This document shows positions 24,555-26,395 of a DNA stretch of 26,395 nucleotides, piece by piece. The notes below the pieces were generated by a model that was not told the origin of the DNA, searched no databases, and saw only the letters and a program-made list of their open reading frames with translations. Made by a program: the position numbers and the translations under genes. The stretch comes from Chloroflexota bacterium (GTDB lineage Bacteria > Chloroflexota > Dehalococcoidia > UBA2979). The stretch is from contig PBOW01000047.1 of the NCBI GenBank assembly GCA_002725365.1, positions 21,839-48,233 of the forward strand. The letters run 5' to 3'. Within the stretch, counting starts at the first letter, position 1, and each line of letters starts with the position of its first letter.

Positions 24555-26395
24555 ATGACAAATACGGTTCCTTCATCTGAACATCTAACGGTTTCAGTAA
24601 CGGGAATGACCTGCGCTTCCTGTGTTAGGCGAGTCGAAAAAGCACTACTGTCAACCGAGGGTGTTATGAGTGCGTCGGTGAACCTCATGACGAACAATGC
24701 TCAGCTCATTATTCAACTGAGTGATGACGATATTACTGATCGATTGTCACATGCAATCACCAAAATTGGTTATGGACTTGAATTTTCTGATGAAAACGAG
24801 GCTATGAGTTGGTGGAGCAGGGTGTTCTCTTATCAGGACCAAGAACTACGGCTAATGACCGCTCGTACGATCGTGGGTATTACGGCTGCGGTTCCGATAT
24901 TGCTGTTTATGATCACTAGCCTTTTCATGGAAAAGCCTGTGTTTGCTGATAGATTTTTGTTGTCTGACTATCCTCTGCGGGAGGCAATAGCATTTGGATT
25001 AGCAACTATTTCAGTATTCTGGGTGGCGGCTCCGATTCATAGACTGGCATTTTTGTCAGCTCGTCATCGTACGGTCGATATGAATACCCTAATTAGCCTC
25101 GGAGTCGGCATAGCCTATTTCTTTTCCAGTTCAGTATTTCTTTTTCCAGATATCTACGGTGAAACGGAAGTTAGACCGTATTTTGATGCTGTGGCATTCA
25201 TCGTTGCTTTGCTACTGACTGGCCGTGTTGTCGAGGCGAGAGCTCGCAATAGGGCATCGGATTTGCTTCGCACCCTCGTGAATGAGTATCCAACTACAGC
25301 AAGAGTGCTCGAAGCAGACGGGAACGAATATAAGATTCCAGTTCAGGCTGTTGTTGAAGGCGAGATAGTCCTTGTGCGTGCTGGAGAAACTATTCCTCTC
25401 GATGGTTCTGTTGTTCAAGGGGAGTCATTGGTGAACGAAGCTCTCATCACCGGAGAATCAAACCCAGCCCCGCGTACGATTGGCGATCAAGTGATTGGCG
25501 GTACTGTTAACCTCGATGGTGCACTTCAGGTTGAGGTTTCACGGGTGAGTTCAGACGGAATATATGCCAGTATCGTGCAACTCATTGACCGGGCACAAAT
25601 GTCTAAGTCATCAATCCAGTTATTTGCTGATCGGGTGTCGGCTGTGTTTGTTCCGCTAGTGATATTGCTGTCATTGGCGACATTTTTCAGTTGGTGGATT
25701 TATGGTCCGGATCCTTCGATTCGTTATGCATTCATCGCCTCAGTTACAGTTCTCATTATTGCCTGTCCATGTGCTTTGGGGCTTGCGACTCCTGCCGCAC
25801 TTGCTGTAGCCATTGGTCGCGCAGCAAAATCAGGGATACTTATCACTGATGCCTCAGTATTTCAGAAGATCACGGAATCAGAGACGATATGTCTTGACAA
25901 AACCGGTACTTTGACTGAAGGTACTGCTTCCGTGTCAGAGTTCGTTCTTGCTCAAGGAAGTCAGGCCAGCGCTGAAGAGTTGTTGAGAATTGTTGCTAGT
26001 GTAGAACGTGGGTCCCAGCATCCTTTTTCCTTACCTTTCCTAGACTTAGCTAGTTCGCAAAACCTCGAATTAGTCTGGCCAACTACATTCAGATATTTTC
26101 CGGGGAAAGGCATAATGGCATCAGTTGAAACTGAATTGTCTGAATACTCGGTGTTGGTAGGGAATATCTCCCTGCTTGAAGACCATGGCGTAGAGCATTC
26201 TGCACTTGTCTCAGAGATCGAAGCGATGGGCGCAGATGGACTGGCGGTCGTTTTAGTAGCCATTGACGGCAAACTCTCCGGTGTATATGGCATAAAAAAC
26301 GCAGTCAAATCGGGCGCGAATAGAGTTGTCAGTGAACTAAGTAATGCTGGTTACCGGAACATTTTAGTTTCCGGTGATCGAGAAGAAATAACTCG
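24555..26395 (+). CDS. copA: Cu+-type P1B ATPase (C-terminus beyond the window)
   Basis: An open frame of 613 codons running off the right edge. One N-terminal HMA domain has Cys20/Cys23 in GMTCASC. Membrane helices lie near 105-124, 141-161, 175-197, 210-228, 355-380 and 392-415. The actuator motif is TGES at 299-302, the transport motif Cys404-Pro-Cys406 is in ACPCALGLATP, the phosphorylated Asp448 is in DKTGTLT, and His489-Pro490 is in the nucleotide domain. All are diagnostic of copper/silver-exporting ATPases. The actuator continues NPAPRT where most have P-V-x-K. The missing part should hold the GDG..D hinge and the last helices. Confidence 0.96.
   Translation, partial: MTNTVPSSEHLTVSVTGMTCASCVRRVEKALLSTEGVMSASVNLMTNNAQLIIQLSDDDITDRLSHAITKIGYGLEFSDENEAMSWWSRVFSYQDQELRLMTARTIVGITAAVPILLFMITSLFMEKPVFADRFLLSDYPLREAIAFGLATISVFWVAAPIHRLAFLSARHRTVDMNTLISLGVGIAYFFSSSVFLFPDIYGETEVRPYFDAVAFIVALLLTGRVVEARARNRASDLLRTLVNEYPTTARVLEADGNEYKIPVQAVVEGEIVLVRAGETIPLDGSVVQGESLVNEALITGESNPAPRTIGDQVIGGTVNLDGALQVEVSRVSSDGIYASIVQLIDRAQMSKSSIQLFADRVSAVFVPLVILLSLATFFSWWIYGPDPSIRYAFIASVTVLIIACPCALGLATPAALAVAIGRAAKSGILITDASVFQKITESETICLDKTGTLTEGTASVSEFVLAQGSQASAEELLRIVASVERGSQHPFSLPFLDLASSQNLELVWPTTFRYFPGKGIMASVETELSEYSVLVGNISLLEDHGVEHSALVSEIEAMGADGLAVVLVAIDGKLSGVYGIKNAVKSGANRVVSELSNAGYRNILVSGDREEIT

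Overview
The window looks like a chromosomal segment from a free-living bacterium of moderate GC. The best taxonomic guess is a marine member of the Chloroflexota (SAR202/Dehalococcoidia-like). This is an inference from the mix of a complete but divergent F-type ATP synthase operon, several CaiB/BaiF CoA-transferases, a TIGR03084/DinB-type protein, a thiolase-like plus DUF35 pair and a MurA with Asp in place of Cys. No rRNA, tRNA, CRISPR, insertion sequence or phage gene was seen. Coding density is very high: no gene-free gap exceeds about 150 bases.

Layout. 1-297 (-) is the start of a MoxR AAA+ ATPase cut by the window edge. 445-3739 (+) carries a small DinB-like helical protein, a GltD/NfnL-type flavoprotein oxidoreductase and a CaiB/BaiF CoA-transferase. 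3740-5225 (-) carries ruvB and a small zinc-ribbon protein. 5286-7683 (+) carries murI, pyrF and a bifunctional-nuclease-domain protein. 7781-15140 (+) is the ATP synthase operon in the order atpZ-B-E-F-H-A-G-D-C, followed by murA (15244-16515). 16522-21439 (-) holds a NIPSNAP protein, an 840-residue tandem CoA-transferase, a Gfo/Idh/MocA oxidoreductase and a TIGR03084-type metal-binding protein. 21551-23205 (+) is a translationally coupled thiolase-like/DUF35 pair, convergent with an alpha/beta hydrolase (23228-23938, -). 24016 to the right edge (+) is a heavy-metal unit: a small HMA-domain protein with a second Cys-rich domain, then the N-terminal two thirds of a Cu+-type P1B ATPase.

How the genes work together. 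The left and centre are housekeeping functions: energy conversion, pyrimidine and peptidoglycan precursors, DNA repair. The stretch 16.5-23.9 kb reads as an accessory catabolic island for CoA-activated and possibly alicyclic or steroid-like substrates. The right end is copper homeostasis.

Most noteworthy points. The ATP synthase departs from textbook sequence in several subunits at once: altered P-loops in alpha and beta, epsilon without its C-terminal helices, a His-rich insertion and tail in subunit a, and signal-peptide-like leaders on b and c. MurA carries the Cys-to-Asp change linked to natural fosfomycin insensitivity. The thiolase-like protein lacks the nucleophilic Cys and resembles the Ltp2 retro-aldolase arrangement. 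The HMA protein carries a C-terminal Cys domain I do not recognise.
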